A stretch of DNA of 64,000 nucleotides from Megascapheus bottae (GCA_024803745.1 JANJXV010000014.1:4689001-4753000); one strand, 5' to 3'; positions 33,226-44,182 are shown, counted from the stretch's first letter. The notes: a model not told the origin generated them from the letters alone. Translations and numbers: made by a program.

Positions 33226-33609
33226 TCACAGACCTTTCCAAATTCCATTTGAAAAGCTGTAAAAGAACTAAGATCCCGAGGAACACTGAAATTAAAATGG
33301 TAAATTTTTAAATGAAACACATTTTTTATGAAACAAAATCAAGCCCTTATCTCCTTAGTTGTCAAGTTTATTCCTGCACAATAAATAAATGGAATTGTGC
33401 CATCATGAAAACAGAAAATCTCCCAACATCCAATGAGAGGATTAGGTCACATAAAGAATAATTTTGCAATTGAATGCTTTCTTTTTTTTCTAATTCATTT
33501 CTCATTCTCTGTGCTGTTCATCACACCTGGTCAGTCCAAGTCATCAAAAGACATTTCAGAAAATATAACAAGAGAGAAGAGAAAGCCTTCCAATCTTATT
33601 TTCCCTAGA
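33226..33609. other. Unique stretch, nothing recognised
   Basis: No repeat or exon seen. Confidence 0.45.
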
Positions 33610-33775
33610 TGTCTTGAACTCTGGGCCTGGGCACTATCCCTGGGCTCCTTTTCCTCCAGGCTAGCACTCCTTTACTTAGTACCACTCCCAGCTTTTTCTA
33701 CAATTAATTGGAGATAAAAGTCTCATGAACTTTCCTATCCTGGCAGGCTTCAAACTAGTAGCTAGGATTACATCA
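33610..33775 (-). mobile_element. B1-Geo SINE, partial and diverged
   Basis: CTTGAACTCTGGGCCTGGGC, then CTACAATTAATTGGAGATAA, then AGTAGCTAGGATTACATC are the complements of the Geo tail, linker and B1 head. The B1 head is truncated. Confidence 0.8.
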
Positions 33776-34220
33776 TCAATCCCTTTTAATACTGATGAAA
33801 GTAATTTTCCACTGATTAAAAAAAAAACCTCAACAGTGTGTTTTTATCACATGAATCTCTATCACTAGTCTAAGAGAAAAACAAATCACAAATAAAGATA
33901 AGCAAATTGAAGTCAAGCAGAAGCAGAGGTAGACAAGGTAGGAAAACATTAGCAGATGTTAGGAGGCTTCCTCTAAACTTAGCTTTAATTTTTAGTTCTA
34001 GCATATGGTTTTGTCTGTTTGCCAAAACAGCTGTGCTTTAAATTCACAAACACAGTCAACACTCCCCCCAACCTTATAATACACCGAAACTCAAGTCCAT
34101 GAAGATAATTTTGAAAATGATGCTTTTAATACTGTAATGAAAGCTGCTGTTCTGTTAAGTCAACATCAAAGATTAAAAAGGCATGAACTTTGGGATAAAT
34201 GAGATCAATTCTATTTTCAC
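33776..34220. other. Unique stretch, nothing recognised
   Basis: AT-rich; no element seen. Confidence 0.45.
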
Positions 34221-34402
34221 AAGTTACTATCTAATTGACCTTACCTAAATCATCTTGACTTCAAGATCTCACTTTCATTCTCTCTAAAATGGAAGCAAAC
34301 ATGCTTACCTTGTAGAAAGAACTCAACCTTTTCATGATTGGGTATAATATATGTAGACTGCTCAGAACACAGTAAGTACTTAATAAATGGTAGCTACTAA
34401 TT
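34221..34402 (+). mobile_element. MIR SINE remnant
   Basis: CTAATTGACCTTACCTAAATC, TCTCTAAAATGGAAGC, CATGCTTACCTTGTAG and the diagnostic 3' end CACAGTAAGTACTTAATAAA then TGGTAGCTACTA match MIR in the plus orientation. Confidence 0.82.
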
Positions 34403-34779
34403 TTTGTAACTCTGTGCAAAGAAAAGCAGTCTGATACTTGCCAGGAAGAAGAAAGAAGACACTCAATAAAATGAATCAAGTTCCCTTTAAATATATTTAT
34501 CTGAAATATTTATTCATATTCTAGTCAGACTTTTAGATATCAGAGCAAAATAAATTTTAGATATAAAGCAAATTAAAAGGAATATAAAATTATGTAAACG
34601 TACCAAAGTATGTAATGAGAAACATTTAGAAAAATTGAGGTCTAATGGCAATTGAATTTCTCTGAATTGAAAACAAAAACCCAGAATTTCTTGACTTTCC
34701 CTAGCCATTCTACTTGTTCATGGCTATGACATGAGGCTAGACACAGACAATCATCAGGAATTAGCGCACTGAAGAGAAA

Positions 34780-34782
<3 letters not shown>
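34403..34782. other. Unique AT-rich stretch
   Basis: Nothing recognised. Confidence 0.45.

Positions 34783-34852
<70 letters not shown>
34783..34852 (+). repeat. (GA)n microsatellite, about 34 units
   Basis: Uninterrupted AG/GA for about 68 bp, followed by GGAAGAAAGAAAAAAGG. It lies just 5' of an IDL-Geo SINE and not in its tail. Confidence 0.98.
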
Positions 34853-34855
<3 letters not shown>

Positions 34856-34873
34856 GAAAGAAAAAAGGAATTG

Positions 34874-35062
34874 ACCAGGAGAGTTTGGCATAGAGTTAAG
34901 AGTGCCTAGCATGCATGAAGACCCAGGTTTGATTCCTTGGTCCCCATACACAGAAAAATCAGAAGTAGTGCTAAGACTCAAGTGGTAGAGTGCTAGCCTC
35001 GAGGAAAGCCCAAGGGCAGTGTTCAGGCCCTGAGTTCAAGCCCCAGGACTGGCAAAGAAAAA
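34874..35062 (+). mobile_element. IDL-Geo dimeric SINE
   Basis: GACCAGGAGAGTTTGGCATAG head, GGTTTGATTCCTTGG B-box region, Geo monomer to CCCCAGGACTGGCAAAG. A reverse-oriented copy lies 600 bp downstream (35656). Confidence 0.9.
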
Positions 35063-35655
35063 ATAAGTCAAGACCAAAGGAACAAAAGGCTCATGGTATC
35101 CTTAATATGTGGCTATTAGATCCAAACAGTACAAGAGCGAGGGCTCGAAAGTTGCATACCCAATGCTATGGACATGGTACTGCAAATATAAAAACAACTA
35201 CATAGACATAAAAACTTATGACTCTATAGACATAATGTTTTATTACATAGATTATTATGTATCTATGACATACAAACCCTCAGCCTAATTTTATGTTCTA
35301 AAATCTAAGTGCCAGTGATTGTATATGAAGATTCCTCCCTTCTTGAATACTTGTTTGTTAAACATGTCATTTGAAATATGATGTAAAAATCAATGTTAAT
35401 AAATTCTTTAATAAAAAGCAAAAAAATAAATAAAGAAGGAATAAGAGGGTACCAAGGCTGCTGAAAAGTCCCTAGCTTATTATCCTGAATGCCTCAAAAG
35501 AACACACATTTCCTTCTTTTCAGAAAATAAAATTTTAATATGTCATCACAAAAAAAGAAAATGCAAGCCATCCAACCAGCAGGGGGAGTACAAGTTAACT
35601 GACAAAGCCAGTCTCCCAAACTTTGTTTTGCTATAGATGAAATCACCCACAATGT
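35063..35655. other. Unique AT-rich stretch
   Basis: Nothing recognised; contains local ATAGACATAA/ATAGATTATT word repeats near 35200-35270. Confidence 0.45.
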
Positions 35656-35871
35656 TTTCTTTTTTCTTTTTCTTTTTCTTCTTTTGCCAGTTCTGGGGTT
35701 TGAACTTAGGGCCCGAGCACTGCCCTTGGGGAGTTCTCAAGTCTAGAGCTCTACCACTTGAGCGACAACGCCGCTTTCAGCTTTTTCTATGTATATGGTA
35801 ACCGAGGAATCGAACCCAGTTCTTCGTGCTTGCTAGGCAGGCACTCTACCACTAGGCCAAACTCCTGGCCC
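35656..35871 (-). mobile_element. IDL-Geo dimeric SINE with pyrimidine tail complement
   Basis: (CTTTTT)n-type tail complement (35656-35685), Geo end GCCAGTTCTGGGGTTTG, ID head complement AGGCCAAACTCCTGGCCCC. Confidence 0.92.
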
Positions 35872-37604
35872 CAGTGATTATGTTTTGCAGAGAAGGACAA
35901 TACTAGGAATAAGACAGAACTTATCTGTGCTACACTGTTGTCTCCTGGATGCAAGGGAACCACACTGCTTCTTAATACTGGAGAAGCACAGCTCTGAGAT
36001 GAAAACATAATTACCTCAAATTTCATGAGTCTTCTTCACTTAGAATTCAACATACAGTGGTCTCTATCCTGATTGGTAACTGCCTTGAAAAATTAGGGAA
36101 GAGGCAGATGGAACTGCCTCACTTTTTATGAAGTTTAAAAATCATAGACATCCAGAAGCAACACAAATTGCTCTAAAGTCACTCCAGCTCAAAGATAGAA
36201 GTAATTTAATCTTTGATATCCCCATTGTGGCTTACTCCCATGCGATTTGAGTGAATGAAAACTTTTGAAAAGAGAGAGGACCTTGCAGAAGCATGTGGTA
36301 GTTTTTCTATTTGTCTTTGCTAATAATGACCCAGTCAAGGCAAGAACAAGAGCTCAGGCTTACAGAGTGCCTGAGCACGCCCTGAATTCTTTGCAAAATT
36401 GCCACTGGCTTTGGTGCTTTAATTTCCAATCAGTCTGAGTCAATAACGTATGGTTGTCAGTGGCATTGTTGGCTTTCACAATTTCTTGTTTCAACCTCAC
36501 AGTTCTTCAAGCTTGGGGCTTGGGGTCAGTGGCAGGGGTTTTGATTTGGGGCTTTCTACGTTTGCATAATAGGGCAAGTCAATATCTCTCCTGTATCAGT
36601 GAATTCTGAACTCAACTGATCTATCAAATTGTGTGGACAAATGAAAACCTTGAAGGATGGAAAGAAGGCTTTCTGGAAGGCTCCACGTCTTTTCCATTCC
36701 ATTGAACCCTCAGACACTCACTTGCTCCCCACAGAGATCCAAGTACTGCTGAATAAGAAAGAAAGAAAAATCACATGAGAAGAATGGAATGCTCTTACAA
36801 TATTTTTAGGCTGCAATGTATACCAAATTCCGTTCACACAGTCCTGCAGGAGGTTTGGCCCATCTTCATCAAACATGCCACAACTCCTGCTTATTGCAAC
36901 AGATAAGCGGGTTTCTCAAGGACTGACAACAATTAAAGAGGGAAAATATTAACTGGGAGTTCTTTGCTAATAATATGTTGGCTTTTCTTATACTAAACTA
37001 ATATTAGAAAGTCATTCTCCTCCAGGTTAATGGCTAATTCATTGAGCATCAAATTCAAACCAAGTTTGGAGATTACAGGACTACTTCTAACTTTCCAAGA
37101 GGTTAATGAAAAGATTGAAAAAAGTGTACACATTCCATCTTCATTCCTGAATAATTACAGTTAAAATGAAGATGAATCATTTTTATTGTTAATTTTTTTT
37201 TAAGTTTTTCCTTGGAGACAACATAGGTTATATAAACGAGGACTACTTAATCAATGTCTCTTCTTGCTTTCACTGACCTTCAAGAACACAGGTTTTCACT
37301 TGTAGGTTCTTGTGTTCTTTCCCATTATTCTGTGAATCTAATCTCTGTTCCATACCAACATGTGGGCTTCCTGAGGCCTATTGTTTCCTGGCCAGCAGCA
37401 CTGAGCTCCAAGGCAAGGCTTTAATCCATCTTGGTGTCTCAAATCCATTTGGAATCTGGGAGTACAGAGACAATGCAGTCCAGTACGTTCTGCTAATCTT
37501 GTCCCTCCTATGTGGTAACTGAATTTGGATGTGTGCTGACTGAGTACATGACCACTGGCACCACAAATCCACTAGAACATAAGGGTAGGTAGATGTGGCT
37601 AGAG
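35872..37604. other. Unique stretch, nothing recognised
   Basis: 1.7 kb without a recognised element. Part of it (36380-36600) has a mixed composition with CAATCAGTCTGAGTC and TTTCCAATCA words and could be conserved noncoding DNA. No gene seen. Confidence 0.4.
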
Positions 37605-38040
37605 ACAGACTGGCTCAGTCATTCTCCGGCTGTGTGGACTCGGATAGATGAGTTCATTCTGTTGGTGCTTCGATGTGTCATCAAAAATAGGGATAATTGT
37701 GGGCCTCCAGGCCTATAATCTTAGCTACTCAGGAGGCTGAGATCTGAGGATTGTGGTTCAAAGCCAGGCCCGGCACTAAAAATCTGGAGACTCTTGTCTC
37801 TAATTAGCCACTAGAAAACTGTAAATGGTTCTGTGGCTCAAGGGGTAGGGCAGTAGCCTTGAACTGAAGAGCTCAGGGATAGGACCCAGGCCAGAGTTCA
37901 AGCCCCATGACCCACAAAAAAAGGGCGGATAGTTATAGCCATTGCTTCACTGGGTTTTGCAAGGATTTAATGAGATTATCTATGTACAGCATTTTACATA
38001 GCAGTAGGCATGTAGAAAATACTCAGTAAATGTTAGTCTA
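37605..38040 (+). mobile_element. MIR remnant split by a B1-Geo SINE
   Basis: The 5' part, CTGGCTCAGTCATTCTCCGG through ATCAAAAATAGGGATAATTG, ends at about 37695. The 3' part resumes at about 37924 with GGATAGTTATAGCC and runs through GCAAGGATTTAATGAGATTA to AAAATACTCAGTAAATGTTAG. Rejoined by eye, the order is that of a plus-strand MIR. The nested SINE is therefore younger. Confidence 0.8.
37696..37923 (+). mobile_element. B1-Geo SINE nested in a MIR
   Basis: B1 head (CAGGCCTATAATCTTAGCTACTCAGG), TTAGCCACTAGAAAACTG junction, a single Geo box, CAAGCCCCATGACCCACAAAA end. Confidence 0.92.
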
Positions 38041-38886
38041 TGTCTTGCCTTATTACTCTAGACATTGTTGCAATTAATGTTTATTGTCATTAAACTGCAC
38101 CTCACATCCTATGACTTCCATTGTGTTAATCAGACAGAACTAGGGTTTGGAGCTTGGATGCTTTAGCATTTGTACAGATAGGCTAAACAAGTTAGACAGG
38201 AGCACAAACGTTAGTGAAGTCAACATACCTTAATGAAAATGCACAGGAGACTGAAAACTTCCTTTCTCAAAATCATTTCCCATAGCACAAGTTTAAATCA
38301 GCTGACACAGCTGACGCTGGGCACGGAAGCACGTCATTGCTCACTGTGATTTCCAATCTGCTGAGTGGTCTTCTCCTCCAGATGCCTGGTCTACACTGAC
38401 CTTCATGCTGGATGTAGATTGGTCTCATATCTGAATGTAGTACCATGTAAGACATGAAAAAGATTGACTTCTGAGTATATTCAGAATGTATCAATTTCTA
38501 TCTATTCCTGGTAAGAAGAAACAGCAGAGTCTGGTTAGACAAGACTTGTTTGAGTTTTTCTTTTCCTTTTTCTTAAAATTAAACATAGGTCTATGTCGCA
38601 GAAGTCAAACAAAGTGATAACTATTCCCTTGTAATTTCGAAGGGCATCAGCATATTTCAGATCATCCTGAAGCTAAGTTTCAAGCACTCAACCTAACTAT
38701 AATCAACAAGCACGTATCCCTTTTTAGCTTGGAAACACATTTAACTGTGAAATACATTTTAAAATGAACAGAGAGAATATCTAAGAACTTCACTATAGTT
38801 TAGCAAAATTAATAACTTAAATGGACCAGTCATTGATTTTATTTAAAAGACAACTCCTTTAGTGATTCTGATTCAATGAGTCTATG
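38041..38886. other. Unique stretch, nothing recognised
   Basis: No element or exon seen. Confidence 0.45.
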
Positions 38887-38975
38887 ATACAGCAGGGAGG
38901 TAGCTCACTGGCAAAGCAGTTACAAAACAACTGTACCATCCTGAGTTCAATCCTCAGTACCAAAAATAAAAGACA
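38887..38975 (+). mobile_element. Solo ID-like (tRNA-derived) monomer
   Basis: GGGAGGTAGCTCACTGGCAAAGC (A-box region) and CTGAGTTCAATCCTCAGTAC (B-box region) sit at tRNA-like spacing, followed by an A-rich tail. There is no Geo or B1 partner. It is an ID-type SINE monomer, diverged; no intact cloverleaf is claimed. Confidence 0.7.
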
Positions 38976-39187
38976 AAAAAATACAGTTAAAAAACCCAAA
39001 GTCAATGATAGAATTGTGCACAGAATTCTGCTCTAAACACTCTTCATGCCTGTTGCCTTAGAGACATTGGTTACTTTGTTGCCTTTACTTGTACAATTCT
39101 CTCTTCTGATAAAAAAAATCTCAAAATTCTTTAAAGGAACTACTCATCCCACTGTCTATGTCTGATTCCACCACCATCACCAAGGCA

Positions 39188-39735
39188 AGTGCTGTGGTCT
39201 GAATAATTATGTCCACTCCAACTCATGTGCTGACACATAATCCCCAATGCAATGAGATTAAGAGATGAGGCCCTTGCAGGGTAATTAGATCATAGAGCAG
39301 AGCTTCCACAAATGGAATTAGTGCCCTTATAAAAGAGTTTTAAGTGGGCTTTCTCATCCCTTCCTTTTATGTGAGGACACAGCAAGAAGGAGCTCTCTAG
39401 CCAGATGCCAGTGGCTCCCACCAGTAATTCTGCTTGGGAGGCTGAGATCTGATGATAATGGTGCAAGCCCAGGCAGTCAAGTGTGTGAGACTCTCATCTC
39501 CAATAAACTACTCCGAGAAACACAGGTAGTGACTGATGTGGTAGAGCACTAGCGTTGGCAAAAAGAGCCCAGGTCCTAAGTTCAAGACTCAGGCCCACAG
39601 GAAAAAAAAAAGGAGCTATTTACAAAGCATTCACAAGACACAGTATCGCTGGATATCTTGATCTTGATCTTCCTGAAGCTGGAACTGTGAGTAATAAGTG
39701 GCTAATACTTATAATACATGTAGTATTTTGATCCA
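39188..39735 (+). mobile_element. MaLR LTR split by a B1-Geo SINE
   Basis: GTGGTCTGAATAATTATGTCC, AATCCCCAATGCAATGAGAT, GAGGCCCTTGCAGGGTAATT, ATTAGTGCCCTTATAAAAGA and GTGAGGACACAGCAAGAAGG follow the MLT1/MST order. After the nested SINE, ATCTTGATCTTCCTGAAGC and GAACTGTGAGTAATAAGTGG continue it. TTATAAAAG (about 39330) is the LTR TATA region. A solo LTR with no viral genes. Confidence 0.85.
39398..39611 (+). mobile_element. B1-Geo SINE nested in a MaLR LTR
   Basis: TAGCCAGATGCCAGTGGCTCCC head, CATCTCCAATAAACTACTCC linker, diverged Geo tail and an A-run. AAGGAGCT on both sides (about 39388 and 39610) is a short target duplication. Confidence 0.82.
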
Positions 39736-39954
39736 GAAATAAATAGATGGGAATTCTTGCTTCCTCATCTGCTACATCAGTACATGGGTTCTTGGTTCCA
39801 TTACTGAAATCAAGCAGTTACTATCTCCTGACAAGCCAATAGGTTTGGGGATAAGTTTCAGCTCATTCTTGAGATACTGGTGAAAAATTGGTAAGAAGGT
39901 TTCTATTTCCTCTGGGTTTGGAATAATGTATGCCCCAAAGAAATCTAAAATGGC

Positions 39955-40095
39955 TTGGGAGGGGTGAGTGAAGGAAAAGTGGGAAGAGGTATCAATGTTC
40001 AAAAAGTAATGTATATACTACGAAAAATGTAACTGTAACCCCCCTATACCTCAATCTGACAATAAAATAAAATTGAACTAAATAAAAATTGAACT
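39955..40095 (+). mobile_element. LINE-1 3' end fragment
   Basis: GAAGAGGTATCAATGTTCAAAAAG, TGTAACTGTAACCCCCCTAT and ATCTGACAATAAAATAAA match the 3' ends at 8170-8250 and 62035-62114. The tail has a duplicated AATTGAACTAAATAAA. Confidence 0.88.
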
Positions 40096-41180
40096 AAACA
40101 AATAAGCCAAAATGAAAAAGAAATAAATGGAGAAAAGAGAAAGCATGGGGGAGATCTAACTGACTTGGTTTATATTGCTATATCAAAAACTTTCATTATG
40201 TGCCTGTCTTCAGTTAAAAAAAATAATCCCATAAGGACAAAAACGAAAAGAATAAAATGGACACATTATTGAATGTCTAGAAATTCAGATGGAAATATAA
40301 AAGATTTAAGCTATATAAACTATTGATGGGTTTATTAAATGGGGTATCAGAAGCTACAGCGCTTAGATAAACAAAAGACTGCAAATTATTGTGGAATTTA
40401 TAGAGTTAATTTTAAAAAGACAATTGTATTTAAAATGAAATTATTACCTTGATCCTAAAAAGAGCACACCAGATATAACTCAGGTATTGTAAATAATAAA
40501 AAAACAAATTTGTAGTGAATTTATATATTTCCCTCATTTTAGAATTTTCCAATTTCAATTTTCAAGAAAGTATGAGCTCTGCTGGTTTCTCATAGAGTGG
40601 TGTGTAAGGCCAAAATAATCCTAGAAAAGCACAATTTAAAAATATATTTGAAGACATCAGATCCAGAAATGTAATAAAAACTTAAGGGGCAAAAAAAAAA
40701 CAGGAAAAAAAGGAATTCCCAAGAAGTGAGCCATATTCTGTGTGTTGCTTTTCCACTCAGGGCATTTGATGAGTCTCACATGTAATAAAAGACCAAGAAT
40801 TTAAATACAGGACTGTAATAGAAGCAGAGAATCCAGTTGGGTTGTGGGAAATCTCATAAGCTGGAAAACATGCATAGAGTTTAGGGTTTCTGGAGAAATT
40901 AAGAATTGATGAATCAAGATTTCAGTGAAAATGAAGGCATAGCTAACTTACCTAAACAAGTCTCTGGACAAGCATTACTGAAAAGTGCACTGGACACTAG
41001 AAAGTCTGGAAAGTGGAGAGAAATGTTTAGCATTCTTAAGGGGCTGGGAAGACAAGAATTTGAGTTTTTAATGCATGCTAAATGCACCCTCCAAAAAAGT
41101 TATTGGAGATATGCCAGAATCCCCTGGGACCCCAAACTAAAGAGTGAAGGCAAGTTGGAGTTAGATGAGGCATATCAAAA
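40096..41180. other. AT-rich stretch, possible LINE 5' material
   Basis: No clear family match. A 93-codon frame at 40906-41187 (+, lysine- and glutamate-rich) has no domain that I recognise. Because L1M/HAL1-like sequence follows at 41575, this may be degraded LINE 5' sequence, but that is conjecture. Confidence 0.3.
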
Positions 41181-41191
41181 AGTATGAGTCT

Positions 41192-41484
41192 CAGCAGGAT
41201 GTGGTGGCTCACGCCTGTAATCCTAGGTACTCAGGAGGCTGAGATCTGAGGATCAAGGTTCAAAGCCAGTCCAGGCACAAAAGGACCTGAGACTCTTATC
41301 TCCAATTAACCTCTAGAAAATGGGAAGTGGGGTTTGGCCCAAGGGTAGGACAGTAGCTTTGAGCTGTAGAGCTTAGGGACAATGCCCAGGCCCAAGTGTA
41401 GGATGGTAACCTTGGGCTGAAGAGCTCAGGAACAGCGCCCAGGCTGAGTTCAAGCTCCAAGATCCCTCCCCCTCGAAAAAAAAC
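41192..41484 (+). mobile_element. B1-Geo SINE, internally duplicated subfamily
   Basis: Full B1 head, ACCTCTAGAAAATGGGAAGT junction, then two Geo boxes starting at GTAGGACAG (41345) and GTAGGATGG (41398), 53 bp apart. Flanks AGTATGAGTCT at 41181-41191 and 41485-41495 are an exact target duplication. Confidence 0.94.
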
Positions 41485-41574
41485 AGTATGAGTCTTAAGT
41501 TTCCTTAGACCTTGACTGAATTGAGGTGATAACCTGACCACTTTTTTTTCATACAATCATCACTAATCAAGTAC

Positions 41575-41840
41575 AAAGAAAGATGTATGATCCTCCTATC
41601 AGAGAATTAATAGACAAACTTTAAAGTAATTACAATAAATAAGTTGAGAAAAAAATAAACGATAAGGTAAAACACTTCTCCACAGAATTAAAAATAATTT
41701 TGAGAGGTATATGAAAAATACAGAATTGAAAAAGTACAAAACTTGGGAATCAAGAGCACACGGATAAGTTTAATAAACAGGGCAGCAGAAGAGGATTCAT
41801 TGGACAAGTCAGTAGAACATATCTAGCCTGAATTATAATA
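41575..41840 (+). mobile_element. L1M/HAL1-like LINE remnant, upstream piece
   Basis: AGAGAATTAATAGACAAAC, AATTACAATAAATAAGTTG, GAATTAAAAATAATTTTGAG, AATAAACAGGGCAGCAGAAG and AGGATTCATTGGACAAG resemble the coiled-coil-coding ORF1 region of old L1M/HAL1 elements. It is likely continuous with 43380-43810 before later insertions. Confidence 0.55.
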
Positions 41841-41869
41841 ATAATATGAGCATTCTATAATAATCTATA

Positions 41870-42190
41870 GAACTTACAGGTGTATTGATAAGCTGTAAAA
41901 TAATATATGTAATGATCTATATATGTAGAACAAGTAGTATAATCTATAGATTATAGTAATAGATTAATAATTGGATCTATTCTAATAGATCTATACTATA
42001 ACAGATCTATATTGTATACTTATCAATAGAAATCTATTCTCTATATATTTATTCTACATAGATCTCTATCATATATAATATTTTATAGAGAGCTGTATAT
42101 TATGTAGATCTGTTATGTTATATTACATATATTATCTATAGTAGATCTATATAGAGAGATTATAAGGAGTAATAATAATTATTATTATCA
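41870..42190. repeat. AT-rich, palindrome-rich cryptic repeat
   Basis: About 320 bp dominated by variants of TATAGATCTATA and ATATATAT. At least seven AGATCTAT or near matches occur in both orientations. It ends in a perfect 18-bp palindrome, TAATAATAATTATTATTA, at 42170-42187. It may be a decayed tetranucleotide (GATA/TAGA) array, and it is prone to cruciform or slippage structures. Confidence 0.75.
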
Positions 42191-42284
42191 GGAGTAATTC
42201 TAGAAACTGCATAAGATCAAATATGCATGTTACTGAAGAATCAGAAAGGGAGAAGAGAAAATGAAGCAGATAGTGCATTTTATT

Positions 42285-42397
42285 CTTTATTTTTTTCAGT
42301 TTTTTATTTTTATTGTAATTAAGAGAAGAGTTACATTTTATTTGCCAGATCAAAGGTGCATTACTTAACAATCATTGCTACCCCTTCTCATGTTAGT
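42285..42397 (-). mobile_element. LINE-1 3' end fragment
   Basis: TTTTTATTGTAATTAAGAGAAG, GTTACATTTTATTTGCCAGA and AAGGTGCATTACTTAACAAT, then CTACCCCTTCTCATG are the complement of the extreme L1 3' UTR, as at 23090-23180. Confidence 0.85.
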
Positions 42398-42445
42398 ACA
42401 TTTTAAAAATAATACCGAAAGATTTTCCACCACTTTGGAGAAACA

Positions 42446-42823
42446 TGTTTGGGTTTGAATGTGGTCTGTCTCCACCCAAACTAATACTGGGGCTGGGTCC
42501 CCAGTGTAGCAGTGTTGGGAGGTGAAGCTTGCTGGGAGATGTTTGGGTCAAGGAGCTAGAGCTCTTGAGAATGTAGTTATGTCTTCTTGTGGGAATGGTG
42601 CAGCTATCATAGGCGTCTAGACTTTATATTGTGTTTTCATGCATTTCTATTTGCTGTTCTGTTTCCATACAAGTTGAAGTGACAGAAAGCCCATATCAGA
42701 AACTAAGCAGATGTTATCAAGGGAGGTTGAACTTCCAGCCTGAAGTCTAGATAAAACTATTTTCTTTATAAATTACCAGTCTCAGGTATACTATGATAGC
42801 AACATTAGAAAGTTAATACGTAA
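42446..42823 (+). mobile_element. MST-type MaLR LTR
   Basis: GTTTGAATGTGGTCTGTCTCC, CCAGTGTAGCAGTGTTGGGAGG, GGGAGATGTTTGGGTCAAGG, and at the end TTTATAAATTACCAGTCTCAGG, ATACTATGATAGCAAC and AAGTTAATACG are the ordered landmarks of an MST LTR. No internal sequence. Confidence 0.85.
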
Positions 42824-43379
42824 ACTAAGATCAGATATTAAGCCATGTAAGTTGCAAGCAGAAGATATTAGACTCTTAAAGGAAAATTTTAGACAACTAG
42901 GAATATTTTAGACACCTAAAGGAAAACATGATTTCAAAATGATGGAAATGAAGAAAATATTTTTTTAATTTGGATGAGTAACCCCAAAATGACTTTAGTT
43001 TCTCCTTTATATTGAATTAATCACTGGTGATGTGTTGCTCACGATTGTTTACTCTTACCCATTCTGTTGTTTTTTCTGAGTTATAATAAAACACCAGTGT
43101 GGGTGATGTGAAAAGTAACTGCCTAATATTACAGCTGCCTAAGGCAGTGCTAACAAGTACGAAAAAGTAAGACTATTTTTAAAAATCTATTAAAGAAACC
43201 CAGATCTTGGACTTTCTAGACTAAGACTTCAAATCAGGTGTTTTTTAAACAGTCCAAAAATAAAAAGAAATCATGTATAAATAGAGAAATATATGGAGAT
43301 CATGTCATATTGAAAATGAATAACAATATCTACCAGTCTATGTATAATTGGATTCACAAAATGAGAAGAGATTTTTAAA
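42824..43379. other. AT-rich stretch, possibly degraded LINE
   Basis: AAGATATTAGACTCTTAAAG and repeated TTTTAGACA words suggest old LINE material, but no family order is certain. Confidence 0.35.
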
Positions 43380-43810
43380 AAAGATTTTTTGAAGAAAAGA
43401 AATAATTGCTCCAAACTTTCTAAGGTTGATGAAAACATTAACTAAAATAACAAAGAGGCTCAAGTAACTCTAAGATAAAGTCACATATTCCCCCAAGACA
43501 CGAAGAACTGTCAATATCAACAAGATGTAGCATACATAACTTGTCCACATACAAGACATCTTCAATAATAGCTACCACCAATTTTTCATTGAAAAACTAC
43601 ATGGAGGCTAAATTACTAAATGCAAAGCATTTAAAAAGAGGTAGATATCAAGCTAGGATTGTATGTCTAGCAAAACTGTCCTTCAAATATAGAAGATAAA
43701 TTAAGACATTTCCAGGTAAATAGTAACAGAGCTCATTGCTCTCAGACCCACTGTGCAAGAAATACTTAAAGAGTCCCTCAGACTGGAATGAAAAGACACC
43801 ACACAGTAAC
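43380..43810 (+). mobile_element. L1M/HAL1-like LINE remnant, downstream piece
   Basis: ACTACATGGAGGCTAAATTAC, TATCAAGCTAGGATTGTATG, TAGCAAAACTGTCCTTCAAA, ATTAAGACATTTCCAGGTAA, CTGTGCAAGAAATACTTAAA and CCTCAGACTGGAATGAAAAG follow a conserved order of old mammalian L1-type elements. No open frame. Confidence 0.65.
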
Positions 43811-43855
43811 TTCAATCCATGCGTAGAAATGATGATAACTATGCTGATGGCCTTC

Positions 43856-44158
43856 TAGACTAAACTGTCTTCCTCTACAACTCCTTGAAATCCTAATCTC
43901 TAGTAGTCCTTGGAATGTGACTGAATTTGAAGAGCCTTTATCACAGTAAGGAAGGTTATAAAGGTGATCCCTTATCATCAGTGGTTCCCTTAGGAGAAAA
44001 GGTAGCTACTTGCAAAATGAGGTTAAAGGCTTTAGAATAAATCAAACTGCCAAAATCTTGATCTTGGATTTCCAGTCATTAAAACAGTGTCAAATGTACT
44101 TCTTTTGTTTAAGACACTTACTCTGTGATATTTGGTTATGACAGCCCTAATACACCCA
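43856..44158 (+). mobile_element. MLT1-type MaLR LTR
   Basis: CTTGAAATCCTAATCTCTAG, CCTTGGAATGTGACTGAATT, TTGATCTTGGATTTCCAG, GTTTAAGACACTTACTCTGTG and TTATGACAGCCCTAATACAC are MLT1 landmarks in order. Solo LTR. Confidence 0.85.
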
Positions 44159-44182
44159 TGTAATAAATGTGAAAGACAGTAT

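Noticed and set aside
40906..41187. 93-codon Lys/Glu-rich frame as a small gene
   Set aside because: Abuts a SINE and lies upstream of L1M/HAL1-like sequence; more likely degraded LINE or chance. No known domain.
42446..44158. An intact endogenous retrovirus between two LTRs
   Set aside because: The two LTRs belong to different MaLR types (MST and MLT1), and the DNA between them is LINE-like without gag or pol.
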